A stretch of DNA of 31,540 nucleotides from a virus, in the IMG/VR virus record IMGVR_UViG_3300030339_000168, positions 1 to 31,540 of that record; one strand, given 5' to 3'. Every line of letters starts with the position of its first letter. Within the stretch, counting starts at the first letter, position 1. The notes below the pieces were generated by a model. It was given only the letters and a program-made list of their open reading frames with translations. It made no database searches and had not been told where the DNA came from. Below are positions 7,854 to 15,472 of this stretch, piece after piece. Position numbers and translations under genes: made by a program.

Positions 7854-8226
7854 GTACGATAAGAGCCGATCAATTTCGGTCGCTGATCAGTACATCGCTG
7901 AACTCGAAGCCTATGTTCCAAATGAAATCATTGATGAGTACTCATACGAACAGGCATTTAAAGAAGTACTATCACTTGTATCTGAAACATTTCGGCCAGA
8001 TCATTTCGATTCCTATTTTGGGGGATTATTTCATTGGCTTGACTTTGAGTTTATGGAATGGTTATTACTGCATCAAGGAGAACTGAAAAAGAGGATGACA
8101 TGGAAGCAAGTATGTGATTTGCAATGTAATTGGATGGGGTGGAAGATAGCGAAGATGCTAAACCCAGAAATAATTGAGTTAACTTTAAAAGAAATGTGGA
8201 ATTATGACAGAACAAGAACAGCGTGA
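7813..8226 (+). CDS. Hypothetical mostly helical protein
   Basis: The 137-residue protein has a basic N-terminus (CKKLYYRRNKYDKSR), then acidic and aromatic helices (NEIIDEYSYEQAFKEVL; LFHWLDFEFMEWLLLHQGEL) and a tryptophan-rich C-terminal half. It overlaps the previous gene by 41 bases and the next by 23 bases, in the style of this operon. No family is recognised. The true start could be a later codon. Confidence 0.55.
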   Translation: MIQHCKKLYYRRNKYDKSRSISVADQYIAELEAYVPNEIIDEYSYEQAFKEVLSLVSETFRPDHFDSYFGGLFHWLDFEFMEWLLLHQGELKKRMTWKQVCDLQCNWMGWKIAKMLNPEIIELTLKEMWNYDRTRTA

Positions 8227-8353
8227 CTACGAGAGCCTACAAGGCGAATTCATTGGATTTTTGATCGGGTTATCGTGGTGGAAATTGCCTGAAGAACTCG
8301 TTGTAAAAATAAAAGAGAAAAAAAGAGAATTAATTGACAGATTTGGTGAATAG
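8204..8353 (+). CDS. Small hypothetical protein, 49 residues
   Basis: An ATG at 8204, overlapping the previous gene by 23 bases, opens a 49-codon frame: an acidic start (MTEQEQRDYESLQGE), a hydrophobic stretch (FIGFLIGLSWW) and a charged helix (IKEKKRELIDRFGE). It may be a short membrane-associated or helical protein. Support is the overlap, the unbroken frame and the amphipathic composition; no homologue is recognised. Confidence 0.45.
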   Translation: MTEQEQRDYESLQGEFIGFLIGLSWWKLPEELVVKIKEKKRELIDRFGE

Positions 8354-8377
8354 TATTCAGAATATTTTGTATATTTG
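8342..8377 (+). promoter_or_regulatory. Candidate Bacteroidetes promoter (TTTG ... TATATTTG)
   Basis: TATATTTG at 8370-8377 matches the -7 consensus TAnnTTTG. A TTTG at 8342-8345 could be the -33 box, although the 24-base gap is a little longer than usual. It lies in the 51-base gap before the 50-residue gene at 8405 and could start the second half of the early operon. Confidence 0.55.
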
Positions 8378-8404
8378 TATCATAAACTTTAAAACGAAAA
8401 AATT

Positions 8405-8557
8405 ATGGAACCACAAGAGAGACTTAAAATCAGAAGACAAATTAGCTGCAAGGATTTTCAAATGAGCATGCAGTCTATTGCAGATAACTGCTATAAAAGC
8501 TATTTAGAAAAAAGGGAACAAAAATCAAAAAGTAAGCCAAATCTGAAACAAAAATAA
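8405..8557 (+). CDS. Small basic hypothetical protein, 50 residues
   Basis: ATG at 8405 follows the promoter-like TATATTTG by 27 bases. The product is basic and helical (MEPQERLKIRRQISCKDFQ; NCYKSYLEKREQKSK) and ends in a lysine-rich tail. It might bind nucleic acid. The next gene begins 3 bases after its stop, supporting co-translation. Confidence 0.5.
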   Translation: MEPQERLKIRRQISCKDFQMSMQSIADNCYKSYLEKREQKSKSKPNLKQK

Positions 8558-8560
8558 CTT

Positions 8561-8704
8561 ATGGACAAACTTAAATTTTCAAACTCAGGAATCAAAGCAG
8601 TGTATTCTGCTGAACGTGGTGACCCAAAGACTGCTAAGTGGAAATTGATATGGTCAAATCCATTCGTAGTCCTTTGGCGCAAAATAAAAACTTGTTTAAA
8701 CTAA
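8561..8704 (+). CDS. Small basic hypothetical protein, 47 residues
   Basis: ATG at 8561 starts MDKLKFSNSGIKAVYSAERG and ends with a tryptophan-rich basic part (KWKLIWSNPFVVLWRKIK). The amphipathic, basic C-terminal end could associate with membrane or nucleic acid. It is 3 bases after the previous stop and 12 before the next start, typical for this operon. No family is recognised. Confidence 0.45.
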   Translation: MDKLKFSNSGIKAVYSAERGDPKTAKWKLIWSNPFVVLWRKIKTCLN

Positions 8705-8716
8705 AACATTCAAATT

Positions 8717-9319
8717 ATGAAGTACGAAGTTCGCGTAACCTACGCACATCTTGACCTGACGTCAGGAAAAGAAAAGAAAACAACCGAAAATTACATCATT
8801 GCCGATGCTGAAACTTGGGCAGATGCAGAACAACAGCTTTACACCCAGATGGCAAAGATTACCAATGCCACTATCGCAAAAGCTATCAAGATCAGCGACA
8901 TTATTGACATTGTTAAATCGGAAGGCGATTTCTGGTATAAAGTAAAGTTGGAAATTGAGGTTATTGACGAAGTTTCCGGCAAGAATAAGCCAATCAAAGA
9001 AACGATATTGGTTCAAGCAGAAGGATTCAAGGATGCTTGCGATAAAGCTCAGGAGTATTGCCTGGAAGTTGTTGTTCCGGTTGAAATAACTTCGGTGGCT
9101 AAATCGAATATCGTTGATATTTTTGACGATGAATTTGTGCCTGTGGTGAAGGTTATAGCAGACGATGAGAATCCACTTGATGAGTTATACACTGATGGGA
9201 AGGTAGAAGAATTGCATAAATCACTAGCCGGAAACATCGAGTGGGGCGGGATCCAGCCATTGATAAATGAAATTGAAAAACGGATGGGATTTAATTCTGA
9301 CGACGATGACAACGACTAA
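8717..9319 (+). CDS. DUF4494-like protein with internal duplication
   Basis: The 200-residue protein contains two alignable halves without gaps: residues 3-41 (from YEVRVTYAHLDLTSGK) and 73-111 (from YKVKLEIEVIDEVSGK), each followed by a strand-and-helix pattern ending in A/DA residues. This matches my recollection of DUF4494, a Bacteroidetes family common in phages and mobile elements, with no known function. The C-terminal 60 residues are acidic and end in NSDDDDND, resembling a DNA-mimic or protein-recruiting tail. It overlaps the HU-like gene by 14 bases, and a role near DNA replication or packaging into nucleoid-like complexes is only inferred from that. Confidence 0.65.
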   Translation: MKYEVRVTYAHLDLTSGKEKKTTENYIIADAETWADAEQQLYTQMAKITNATIAKAIKISDIIDIVKSEGDFWYKVKLEIEVIDEVSGKNKPIKETILVQAEGFKDACDKAQEYCLEVVVPVEITSVAKSNIVDIFDDEFVPVVKVIADDENPLDELYTDGKVEELHKSLAGNIEWGGIQPLINEIEKRMGFNSDDDDND

Positions 9320-9605
9320 CGAAAAAAAGATTGTGAGCGGTGTTATCAAATCGAAACACCCTCACTTGGTCGCAGTAGAAGATGACATCATTGATGTGGT
9401 TCGTGTCACCTTTGCTGAGATCGGAAGGGAAGTAAAGGAAGGTAACAAAGTTCTGGCAAAGAATCTTGGCACTTTCGAACTCGAACAACGCAATCCACGA
9501 CCACGCTATGATACAGGCAAAAAAGAGGTAGTTACTACCGAGCCTGCACTTCGAATGAAATTCACGCAATCACCTAATATTTTTCGAGATGGAAAAGATG
9601 ATTGA
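9306..9605 (+). CDS. HU/IHF-like DNA-bending protein
   Basis: From the ATG at 9306 the protein is 99 residues. It shows the HU pattern: helices (IIDVVRVTFAEIGREVKEG), the turn KNLGTFELEQRNPRPR that corresponds to GFGTFEVRxRxAR in HU, an arm region, then ALRMKFTQSPNIF that corresponds to the closing strand FKPGKxLK. HU-family proteins bend DNA and support replication, recombination and packaging. An in-frame ATG at 9267 would add 13 residues inside the preceding gene; 9306 is preferred because it gives the normal HU length. Confidence 0.72.
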   Translation: MTTTNEKKIVSGVIKSKHPHLVAVEDDIIDVVRVTFAEIGREVKEGNKVLAKNLGTFELEQRNPRPRYDTGKKEVVTTEPALRMKFTQSPNIFRDGKDD

Positions 9606-9747
9606 TGGAAAACTTTTTGAAATGGTAGATTCAGAATCTCCATGCGATGAGTGCTGCTTCTGGAAAGAAGATACTTGCGCTACAAAAGATAGAGATTGTT
9701 TAACCGAACAGAACGAAAATAAATATTGGCATGAAAAAGAAGTATAA
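9589..9747 (+). CDS. Small cysteine-rich protein, 52 residues
   Basis: ATG at 9589 overlaps the HU-like gene by 17 bases, and the stop overlaps the next gene by 17 bases. The product has cysteines at 19, 22, 23, 30 and 37 (SPCDECCFWKEDTCATKDRDC), a likely zinc-binding cluster of the kind seen in many short phage proteins. Function is unknown; a zinc-stabilised adaptor is plausible. Confidence 0.5.
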   Translation: MEKMIDGKLFEMVDSESPCDECCFWKEDTCATKDRDCLTEQNENKYWHEKEV

Positions 9748-10042
9748 CGAAAACATAACTCTCCAGACGCTAAAGGTTGGCGACTTTGAAATCAGACTGT
9801 CAGGAGCTAAGATTGAAATTGAACAGTTAAACAAGTCATGGAAAACAGTTTATGTTGCTAAAACCCGACCATATGCAGAGATCGTGAATCTCATTGCAAA
9901 AAATAAAGTTGAAGCGATTGGACTTCTTTGCAATGCACTTTATTCGACCACCATATTTTTCTACGATCAGGAATTTTGTATGAAGTGGGTTCAGACAAGT
10001 ATTGACTATGTACAAGCAATGAAACAAGATGAAACAAATTAA
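9731..10042 (+). CDS. Hypothetical protein, 103 residues
   Basis: The product begins MKKKYNENITLQTLKVGDFE, appears to be alpha/beta, and contains a hydrophobic helical segment around residues 52-75 (IVNLIAKNKVEAIGLLCNAL). It overlaps both neighbours (17 and 14 bases). No family is recognised. Confidence 0.55.
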   Translation: MKKKYNENITLQTLKVGDFEIRLSGAKIEIEQLNKSWKTVYVAKTRPYAEIVNLIAKNKVEAIGLLCNALYSTTIFFYDQEFCMKWVQTSIDYVQAMKQDETN

Positions 10043-10199
10043 TTTCACTATGTCCTTTTCTTGCACCGATGAGCAATTCTTGGACACGAAGGTACAGAAC
10101 CTACTTTCCGATCAATGGAAAGAAGAACTAATCGAGTCCGCAAAACAGTCTGGCTTTGACGATGCGGAAGTTGAATGGAAAATTGAGGATTTAAACTAA
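10029..10199 (+). CDS. Small acidic hypothetical protein, 56 residues
   Basis: ATG at 10029 overlaps the preceding gene by 14 bases. The product is acidic and probably a beta-alpha unit: MKQINFTMSFSCTDEQF, then a helix (QWKEELIESAKQSG), then DDAEVEWKIEDLN. No family is recognised. Overlap and acidic composition resemble its neighbours, supporting real coding. Confidence 0.5.
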   Translation: MKQINFTMSFSCTDEQFLDTKVQNLLSDQWKEELIESAKQSGFDDAEVEWKIEDLN

Positions 10200-10213
10200 T
10201 AAAAATAAACGAA

Positions 10214-10495
10214 ATGAAAAAATCAGGAATTGAATTGATTGCCGAAGAACGTAAGGAACAAATTGAAAAACACGGCTACACAATTGAAAAAGATGTTATT
10301 GAGAATAGATTCTCTCAGCTTACTGACGCTGCAATGATGTTATTGATGACTGATCGTCACAAATTAACTCCGCCCAGCTTTTGGGATGTGTCAATTTGGA
10401 AGCGAATGATTGCCAAGCCTGAGAAAGAACGTATGATTGTATCAGCCGCCTTACTTGCTGCTGAAATTGATCGTATTCAATCGATGGAGGAATAA
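10214..10495 (+). CDS. Small helical phage protein (GIELIAEER... family)
   Basis: The 93-residue protein starts MKKSGIELIAEERKEQIEKH and ends AALLAAEIDRIQSMEE. This matches a common phage family that I recall with the pattern ERxxQI...E...DAA...AALIAAEIDR, for which no function is established. The all-helical layout with scattered glutamates is weakly reminiscent of MazG-like NTP pyrophosphohydrolases, but the metal-binding ExxE pairs are not clear, so that is not a claim. It ends 2 bases before the next ATG. Confidence 0.6.
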   Translation: MKKSGIELIAEERKEQIEKHGYTIEKDVIENRFSQLTDAAMMLLMTDRHKLTPPSFWDVSIWKRMIAKPEKERMIVSAALLAAEIDRIQSMEE

Positions 10496-10497
10496 TC

Positions 10498-11028
10498 ATG
10501 GCAGAACCAATTTTAAAACACTACCGTTACGGGGGAAAACTTACACATTGTGGAATAGAAATCCTTCCAAACGGCAAAGACATCAATGTAGTAATTGAAC
10601 GCATTGTATGGTCTGAAAACGAAGTAATCAATGGAGAGAAAAAACCTGCATGGATTGCGTACTTCAAACAGAATCAGCATTCATCGCTTCCGATGGTATT
10701 GAACGCCACTAACAAAAAGCGATTGGCACGACTTGCAGGCACTCCATACTTAGAATCAGTCAAAAATCTTCCGGTTACTTTGACTCAGGAAATGGATAAG
10801 GCTATCGGAGGAGGAAAGGATTGGGCATTGAGGGTGTCGCAAATCGCACCAAAAGTAACCGCATCTGGAGAAGCCGTTAAAATCGCATTGACTCCGACAA
10901 GTGGTAATTGGGCATCAATCGTTAAATGGGTTCAGGACGGCAACCCAATCGAATCCGTTTGGAAGAAATACGATGTAACCCCAGAAGATCAGGTTAAATT
11001 TAAAGAAGCGTTGGAGGTGAAAGAATGA
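10498..11028 (+). CDS. Probable OB-like protein of the recombination module
   Basis: The 176-residue protein has a beta-rich N-terminal half with GEKKPAWIAYFK and PMVLNATNKKRLARLAGTPY. The pattern of a strand, LNxTNxxxLAxLxG and then LRVSQI recalls a family of OB-like phage proteins of unknown function that often sit beside a DnaQ-like exonuclease. The C-terminal part (SIVKWVQDGNPIESVWKKY) is helical. Its TGA overlaps the ATG of the exonuclease gene (4 bases). No RecT, Erf or Sak-type annealing protein is recognisable elsewhere in the operon, so this is the best candidate partner for the YqaJ exonuclease. That is inference from position. Confidence 0.55.
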   Translation: MAEPILKHYRYGGKLTHCGIEILPNGKDINVVIERIVWSENEVINGEKKPAWIAYFKQNQHSSLPMVLNATNKKRLARLAGTPYLESVKNLPVTLTQEMDKAIGGGKDWALRVSQIAPKVTASGEAVKIALTPTSGNWASIVKWVQDGNPIESVWKKYDVTPEDQVKFKEALEVKE

Positions 11029-11594
11029 AACTATTTTTCTTTGACCTAGAAACAACCGGAACTAATCCGGCAAAGAACGGCATTCACCAAATAAGTGGCG
11101 AGATCGTAATTGACGGAGAAGTGAAAGAATCGTTTGACTTTAAAGTTCAACCAAATCCACTATGCCAAATTGAAGATGAAGCATTAGCAGTAGCTGGAGT
11201 CACAAAAGATCAGGTGCTTCGATATACGCCAATGTTTATTGTGTATGGAGAATTAGTAAAAATGCTCGGTAAGTATGTTGACAAATTCAATAAGACTGAC
11301 AAGTTCTTCTTAGTTGGGTACAACAACGCATCGTTCGATAACCAATTCCTTCGTGGATTCTTCCTGCAAAACAAGGATAATTACTTCGGCTCGTGGTTTT
11401 GGTCTAACTCACTTGACGTGATGGTTCTTGCTACTCCGCATCTGGCATCAAAACGTCATCAAATGGAAAACTTCAAGCTATCAACCGTTGCAGCAACTCT
11501 CGGAATTGTAGTGGAAGAGGAAAAGCTACATGATGCTAGTTATGACATTTACCTAACAAAATCAATCTTTAATATTGTTACGACATGGAAGTAG
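11025..11594 (+). CDS. DnaQ-like DEDDh 3'-5' exonuclease
   Basis: The 189-residue protein has all three exonuclease motifs: Exo I FDLETTG with D7 and E9, Exo II NNASFDNQF with D105, and Exo III H169-x4-D174 (HDASYD). These define the DEDDh exonuclease fold of the DnaQ/RNase T type, which removes nucleotides from 3' ends of single-stranded DNA or RNA using two metal ions. As a standalone domain next to YqaJ it may proofread or trim recombination ends. It overlaps its neighbours by 4 and 10 bases. Confidence 0.88.
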   Translation: MKLFFFDLETTGTNPAKNGIHQISGEIVIDGEVKESFDFKVQPNPLCQIEDEALAVAGVTKDQVLRYTPMFIVYGELVKMLGKYVDKFNKTDKFFLVGYNNASFDNQFLRGFFLQNKDNYFGSWFWSNSLDVMVLATPHLASKRHQMENFKLSTVAATLGIVVEEEKLHDASYDIYLTKSIFNIVTTWK

Positions 11595-12334
11595 AATACG
11601 ACCAACAACCAACCGCCCGTGATCGGGAGCTTGCATGGAAGCAAAAACGTGCAACTCGAATCACCTCGTCTGGACTTGAAAAACTGAATACAGGAGGACG
11701 AGGCAAAAACGAAATCTTTGGAAAGACTGCGATTGAATACATTGACGACATTGTTTTCCAGATCAGAGAAGGCGACTTAATCGACGAAGTAAAAGCATGG
11801 CAGATGGATTTCGGGAAAGATAACGAACCACTTGCAATGAATTGGATTCGTGAAAATTTCATGGAAGAAATCAAATGTGGAACAACTGATTTTGGTGATA
11901 TACTTTTCATGTGCGTCAATGAAAGCTATGGCGACAGTCCTGACGGATTGGTATATCAAGACGATGAACCAATCGCATGGGTAGAAATCAAAGTTCCTGC
12001 CAATAAAAAGAAGGCTTGCAACCTGACATTACCTACCGTTACTTTGGCTGACGTGGTTGATGAATATCGGTGGCAGTTTATTGGCCATTGGATTGGCAAC
12101 CCTGCTTGCGACTTGGGGTGGTATGTAATCTACAACGCCCACACCAACGAACTGACCGGAAAGCCATACAATCGTGGTGTTCGGTTCATTCTCAAGCGAG
12201 AAGATTTTGAACCATCAATCACTCTCACCGAGAAGAAGATCGAGAAAGTCTATCGGTTTATTCTCGAATGTGTTGCAGGAAAGTATAAGCCGGAAGATGT
12301 AAATGAATGGTGGGCGTTAAATACAGCAGAATGA
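11585..12334 (+). CDS. YqaJ-like recombination exonuclease
   Basis: The 249-residue protein fits the YqaJ/lambda-exonuclease family: RATRITSSG near residues 22-30, E81 in the helix NEPLAMNWIRE, catalytic D120 in SPDGLVY, E134-I-K136 in VEIKVP, and Q164 in WQFIGHW. Such enzymes degrade the 5' strand from double-strand ends, leaving a 3' overhang for annealing-type recombination. The gene overlaps the exonuclease gene by 10 bases, and its TGA overlaps the next ATG by 4 bases. Confidence 0.87.
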   Translation: MEVEYDQQPTARDRELAWKQKRATRITSSGLEKLNTGGRGKNEIFGKTAIEYIDDIVFQIREGDLIDEVKAWQMDFGKDNEPLAMNWIRENFMEEIKCGTTDFGDILFMCVNESYGDSPDGLVYQDDEPIAWVEIKVPANKKKACNLTLPTVTLADVVDEYRWQFIGHWIGNPACDLGWYVIYNAHTNELTGKPYNRGVRFILKREDFEPSITLTEKKIEKVYRFILECVAGKYKPEDVNEWWALNTAE

Positions 12335-12585
12335 TCCAATCCCTCCTCTCTCAACTAAACTTGCTTCGTGTTCTCGCTTCCAATACAGAGCAGCTAATCA
12401 ACGAAGCATACCGCCAATCAATTCCATTCAAGGTTGGCGATGAAGTGATACTGAATGGAAGTCGTGGCATAATAGCCGAGATAACATATTTCAAACCAAT
12501 CAAAGTGATGATGTATAGGAAGGATGGGGAATTGAGTAAGGTGCATCGGCTTGTCAGGAATTTAACAGAAATCACTAAAATGTAA
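12331..12585 (+). CDS. Small SH3/KOW-like protein
   Basis: The ATG at 12331 (4-base overlap with YqaJ) gives 84 residues. An N-terminal helix (SLLSQLNLLRVLASNTEQLI) precedes a small beta barrel, FKVGDEVILNGSRGIIAEI...KVMMYRKDG, which looks like an SH3-like or KOW-type domain. No specific function is recognised. An ATG at 12307 in frame lies inside the preceding gene and is less likely. Confidence 0.55.
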   Translation: MIQSLLSQLNLLRVLASNTEQLINEAYRQSIPFKVGDEVILNGSRGIIAEITYFKPIKVMMYRKDGELSKVHRLVRNLTEITKM

Positions 12586-12589
12586 TTAC

Positions 12590-12808
12590 ATGAAAAAACC
12601 ATTAGCCATAACATTTATGGTAGACGAAAAAGACGTTAGAAGATCAATTGCGCTTTTAACTGGTGAAGTTATCTCTGATGAAGATTTAGAGTCAAAATAT
12701 CTAAGCAATCCGGTTGAAATTGATTTAGAAAATACTGTCGGTAAGTCCGACGCATTCCAAATGATCGCAGGATTCGTTGGATTGATAATGGCAAGGCGCA
12801 TGGAATAA
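12590..12808 (+). CDS. Small hypothetical protein, last gene of the early operon
   Basis: The 72-residue protein starts 4 bases after the previous stop and reads MKKPLAITFMVDEKDVRRSI, then acidic DEDLESKYLSNPVEIDLE, then a hydrophobic helix FQMIAGFVGLIMARR. The short end helix could interact with membrane. It is followed immediately by the bidirectional terminator. No family is recognised. Confidence 0.55.
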   Translation: MKKPLAITFMVDEKDVRRSIALLTGEVISDEDLESKYLSNPVEIDLENTVGKSDAFQMIAGFVGLIMARRME

Positions 12809-12814
12809 TAACTA

Positions 12815-12842
12815 AAAAGCCCCACATCTCTGTGAGGCTTTT
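12815..12842. terminator. Bidirectional intrinsic terminator between converging operons
   Basis: AAAAGCC-C-CACA (12815-12826), loop TCTC, then TGTG-A-GGCTTTT (12831-12842): an 11-pair stem with one C/A mismatch and A/T tracts on both sides. It sits in the 37-base gap between the + strand early operon (ends 12808) and the - strand portal operon (ends 12846), so it can stop transcription from both. Confidence 0.85.
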
Positions 12843-12845
12843 CTT

Positions 12846-13247
12846 TTATTTATTATACACCTTCAAATACTTTTTCAGTTCCTCGTCCGTTTTATCCCTC
12901 ATTTTAGCCTCGTTCATGCCTTTAAACACCAACAGCTGAATTGCCTTATCTCTGTTGTATTCCTCGACCACAACAGGAGCAACGATAACGGTAGGCGCAA
13001 CGATCACAGGTTCTTCAACAATCACTTCCTCCACTTTCTTCCCCTTCACCACAGGATAAAACTCAACAATCTTCCTGACCGCTGACATTGGCTGTTTATC
13101 CATTATCACACCACCACCGTTTGCGATCACATAATCCTGTTCGCCTGACGCTCTTTCGACCAAAGCAATACATTTGCTATTGGACTGCTTTATCGGCTGG
13201 GGTAGGCTCTCCAGTTCCATTATTTGTAGGACTTGCTGTTTGTTCAT
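12846..13247 (-). CDS. Hypothetical protein downstream of the portal gene
   Basis: The 133-residue product has a mixed N-terminal part (CIALVERASGEQDYVIANGG), a valine/proline-rich linker with repeated VIVAP (about residues 78-97), and a C-terminal helix pair (RDKAIQLLVFKGMNEAK; DEELKKYLKVYNK). The linker looks like a flexible spacer between two small domains. It follows the portal gene by 22 bases on the same strand and could be a head-to-tail or scaffold-like protein, but that is position-based guesswork. Confidence 0.55.
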   Translation of the reverse strand: MNKQQVLQIMELESLPQPIKQSNSKCIALVERASGEQDYVIANGGGVIMDKQPMSAVRKIVEFYPVVKGKKVEEVIVEEPVIVAPTVIVAPVVVEEYNRDKAIQLLVFKGMNEAKMRDKTDEELKKYLKVYNK

Positions 13248-13269
13248 TTTGTTTTATATTTTAGTTACT

Positions 13270-14724
13270 TTATTTGAGTTTTTGCTCGTTTTCCTTTATA
13301 TCTTGGTTATTTAATCTACTCACTTCATCTGGAGAAGCAAAGTAATGTTTCTCTGCAATAGTTTCTATTGACACCGATCCGGCAACTAAAGATTCGTTCA
13401 TTAGCCGAACTTCCTCAGCAACGTTCATAGGAACATAAATATCTGGCTCTGAAATTACGACCAATTTTTTATAGTCCAGGGTTTTCTTTTCTTCAATGCC
13501 CAATCCTTCTTTCACAACAGATACAATCTTTTCAAGTGTAGGCTGCCATCTTGGTCGAGCGTCAAGAGCGTATTGGATAGCATCGTTATATAAATTTTTG
13601 ATGTACGCTCCAGATTGATCTCCACCTTTTAATAATTCCGGATCAATAACTACAGTTCCGGTCACACGACACAGCTGTTTCCAATATTGATCGAACTCAA
13701 ATTTAAGAGAAGGAGACATATCATTTTGCTGTAACATCTCAGCCTTTGAATTTTCATTCGTTGAAATAATTACCTTACCCTGAGAAGTCTTTGGCGGAAG
13801 TACTTTAACATCATCTCCGGCAAGAAACATAATGCCGAAGCTAAAATACGCATTGCTCTCACGTATATCTGAGAGCAATCTTTCAATCTTATTTATCAAA
13901 TCCTGACCCTTACCCCAAGCAACATCATCTTCCCGATGGTACGCGATAGGTATTTGAAAGAATCCATGCGATGCAGGTGCTTTAGTCTGAATCCAATTCA
14001 TTCCATCTAAGGCATATTGAGTGAATGTTTTCTCATCATAAACGTCAATTGTTTCCATCGCATTATCATACCCTTCATGGACGGTATTATATCTACGGAT
14101 GAACATTTCCATGTCCACACCATTTGGCTTATACACAGGAATCAATTGGTCGCCATCTTTATACGACCAGACTTTATATGCCAACCCATTAGCCGTCATA
14201 AAGAAATAAATAGCACCATCTCCGGTTGTAAGTGCAGATTTTGCCATCAAATAAGTAGCTGAAGAAGCATTTCTTTCAGTCCAATATTCTTTGAATCGCA
14301 TGAATTGATCAGAATCTCCGGTACGCCTTGAAGTGAATTTTGGAGTATTTGCCCAAAGATGGACGCATTGTTTTGTGGCAATCATCTGCTGAAGTGCAAC
14401 CGAAACACGAGCCACCTGATTCAATGTGAACTGCTCAGATTCAGTTCCATCTTCGTTTTTGACAGTCGACTTGATTATTTTATCAGGATAAATGAATGGA
14501 TTGTTTATGTCGTGTGATTCAGGATTCAGTTCAGCTAAGAACATTGCTTGAGTGACTTTCTGAAATTTTGTGATTGGCGCAATAGCTTCATCCATTTCAT
14601 AAGAATACGCTGCTGCTGTTGAAGTAAATTGCATTTGGATAGGACTCAACGCACGAACAAAGACTCTTTTTTTAAGCTTGTCGATTGGAAATCCTTGTTG
14701 GGTTTGTGTTTGTTTTTTTGCCAT
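13270..14724 (-). CDS. Portal-like protein (SPP1 gp6-type)
   Basis: The 484-residue protein shows the portal layout: an N-terminal helical arm, ALTTGDGAIYFFM (the core strand-turn), then DGDQLIPVYKPNG, then HREDDVAWGKGQDLINKIERLLSD followed by helices like the portal stem and crown. Length is normal for siphovirus portals. The portal is the dodecameric ring at one capsid vertex through which terminase pumps DNA. No terminase or capsid gene adjoins it in this window, which is unusual. ATG at 14724 follows the upstream gene by 14 bases. Confidence 0.8.
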   Translation of the reverse strand: MAKKQTQTQQGFPIDKLKKRVFVRALSPIQMQFTSTAAAYSYEMDEAIAPITKFQKVTQAMFLAELNPESHDINNPFIYPDKIIKSTVKNEDGTESEQFTLNQVARVSVALQQMIATKQCVHLWANTPKFTSRRTGDSDQFMRFKEYWTERNASSATYLMAKSALTTGDGAIYFFMTANGLAYKVWSYKDGDQLIPVYKPNGVDMEMFIRRYNTVHEGYDNAMETIDVYDEKTFTQYALDGMNWIQTKAPASHGFFQIPIAYHREDDVAWGKGQDLINKIERLLSDIRESNAYFSFGIMFLAGDDVKVLPPKTSQGKVIISTNENSKAEMLQQNDMSPSLKFEFDQYWKQLCRVTGTVVIDPELLKGGDQSGAYIKNLYNDAIQYALDARPRWQPTLEKIVSVVKEGLGIEEKKTLDYKKLVVISEPDIYVPMNVAEEVRLMNESLVAGSVSIETIAEKHYFASPDEVSRLNNQDIKENEQKLK

Positions 14725-14738
14725 TGTTGAATGTATCT

Positions 14739-15299
14739 TTATTTAGTTCCACCCCTCATTGTGCCTGAGAATATCTTTTTTACGAGCCAATTAAAGTTTG
14801 TTGTGTCAACTTTTGCGTATGGATTTCTCAAAAATTGATCTGAATTGTATGCTTGGGTTAATTCGTGCATCATTTTCATTTCCTCTAAAGTCACTACTTC
14901 TTTCCGATCTGCCTTCTGAGCCACTTCTTTATAGATTATCCCAACTGCCGCTCCAAGACAAAAAGTGACTCCAAGAACGATTGTAAGTATCCATTTTGAA
15001 TTTGTATTACGTTCAGATGCCTCTTTTTCTGTATGCTTAACAACATCACTTAATGTTTCTTTCGCATCTTTTAGGAACATTGCCCATTCATCGGACATTC
15101 TAGCCCTTTGCCTCGCATCTTTCTCCTCAGTCAATTCCCTCTGCTTGTTATCCTTCGCCTCAATTCCAGCCAAAAAAGTATTTACCGATTCTTGTACCTC
15201 AGAAAAACAAGTTATACATCCATCTGTGAATTTCTTTTTGTCGCTGCACATCTTACGAGTGTCTTTAGGGTCAATCACTATTTTAACTACTTTCTTCAT
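14739..15299 (-). CDS. Single-pass membrane protein with coiled coil
   Basis: The 186-residue protein has a cytoplasmic-looking coiled-coil half (residues about 35-95, EAKDNKQRELTEEKDARQR), a membrane segment WILTIVLGVTFCLGAAVGII near residues 103-122, and a soluble tail of about 64 residues. There is a cysteine pair in KMCSDKKKFTDGCITC near the N-terminus. It is the first gene of the - strand portal unit. It could be lysis-, injection- or exclusion-related; no family is recognised. Confidence 0.6.
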   Translation of the reverse strand: MKKVVKIVIDPKDTRKMCSDKKKFTDGCITCFSEVQESVNTFLAGIEAKDNKQRELTEEKDARQRARMSDEWAMFLKDAKETLSDVVKHTEKEASERNTNSKWILTIVLGVTFCLGAAVGIIYKEVAQKADRKEVVTLEEMKMMHELTQAYNSDQFLRNPYAKVDTTNFNWLVKKIFSGTMRGGTK

Positions 15300-15344
15300 G
15301 TCAAAAGTATGTTTTATAACTTATACTAGCGACCTGAATAAATG

Positions 15345-15377
15345 TTGTGTAAATGTACAAAAAATATTATAACTTTG
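15345..15377 (+). promoter_or_regulatory. Candidate Bacteroidetes promoter (TTG - 22 bases - TAACTTTG)
   Basis: TAACTTTG at 15370-15377 fits TAnnTTTG, and a TTG at 15345-15347 stands at an acceptable -33 distance. It precedes the 22-residue ORF at 15404. On the opposite strand TACTTTTG (15309-15302) abuts the ATG of the membrane protein gene, so this 100-base interval may hold divergent start sites. Confidence 0.55.
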
Positions 15378-15403
15378 GATTGTTGAACTTAAAACAAAAC
15401 ACC

Positions 15404-15472
15404 ATGCCACAAGACGAAGAGGAAATTGAAAAACCAACAACGGGTGGGGGATCAATTCCAACAAAACCATAA
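15404..15472 (+). CDS. 22-residue acidic peptide
   Basis: ATG at 15404 opens a short frame, MPQDEEEIEKPTTGGGSIPT, ending KP, stop at 15470-15472. It is acidic at the front and Gly/Pro/Thr-rich behind. It lies 26 bases after a good promoter box, and its stop is immediately followed by the GTG of the membrane protein, so it may be a leader peptide coupling translation to that gene or a functional micro-protein. No homologue can be checked here. Confidence 0.4.
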   Translation: MPQDEEEIEKPTTGGGSIPTKP

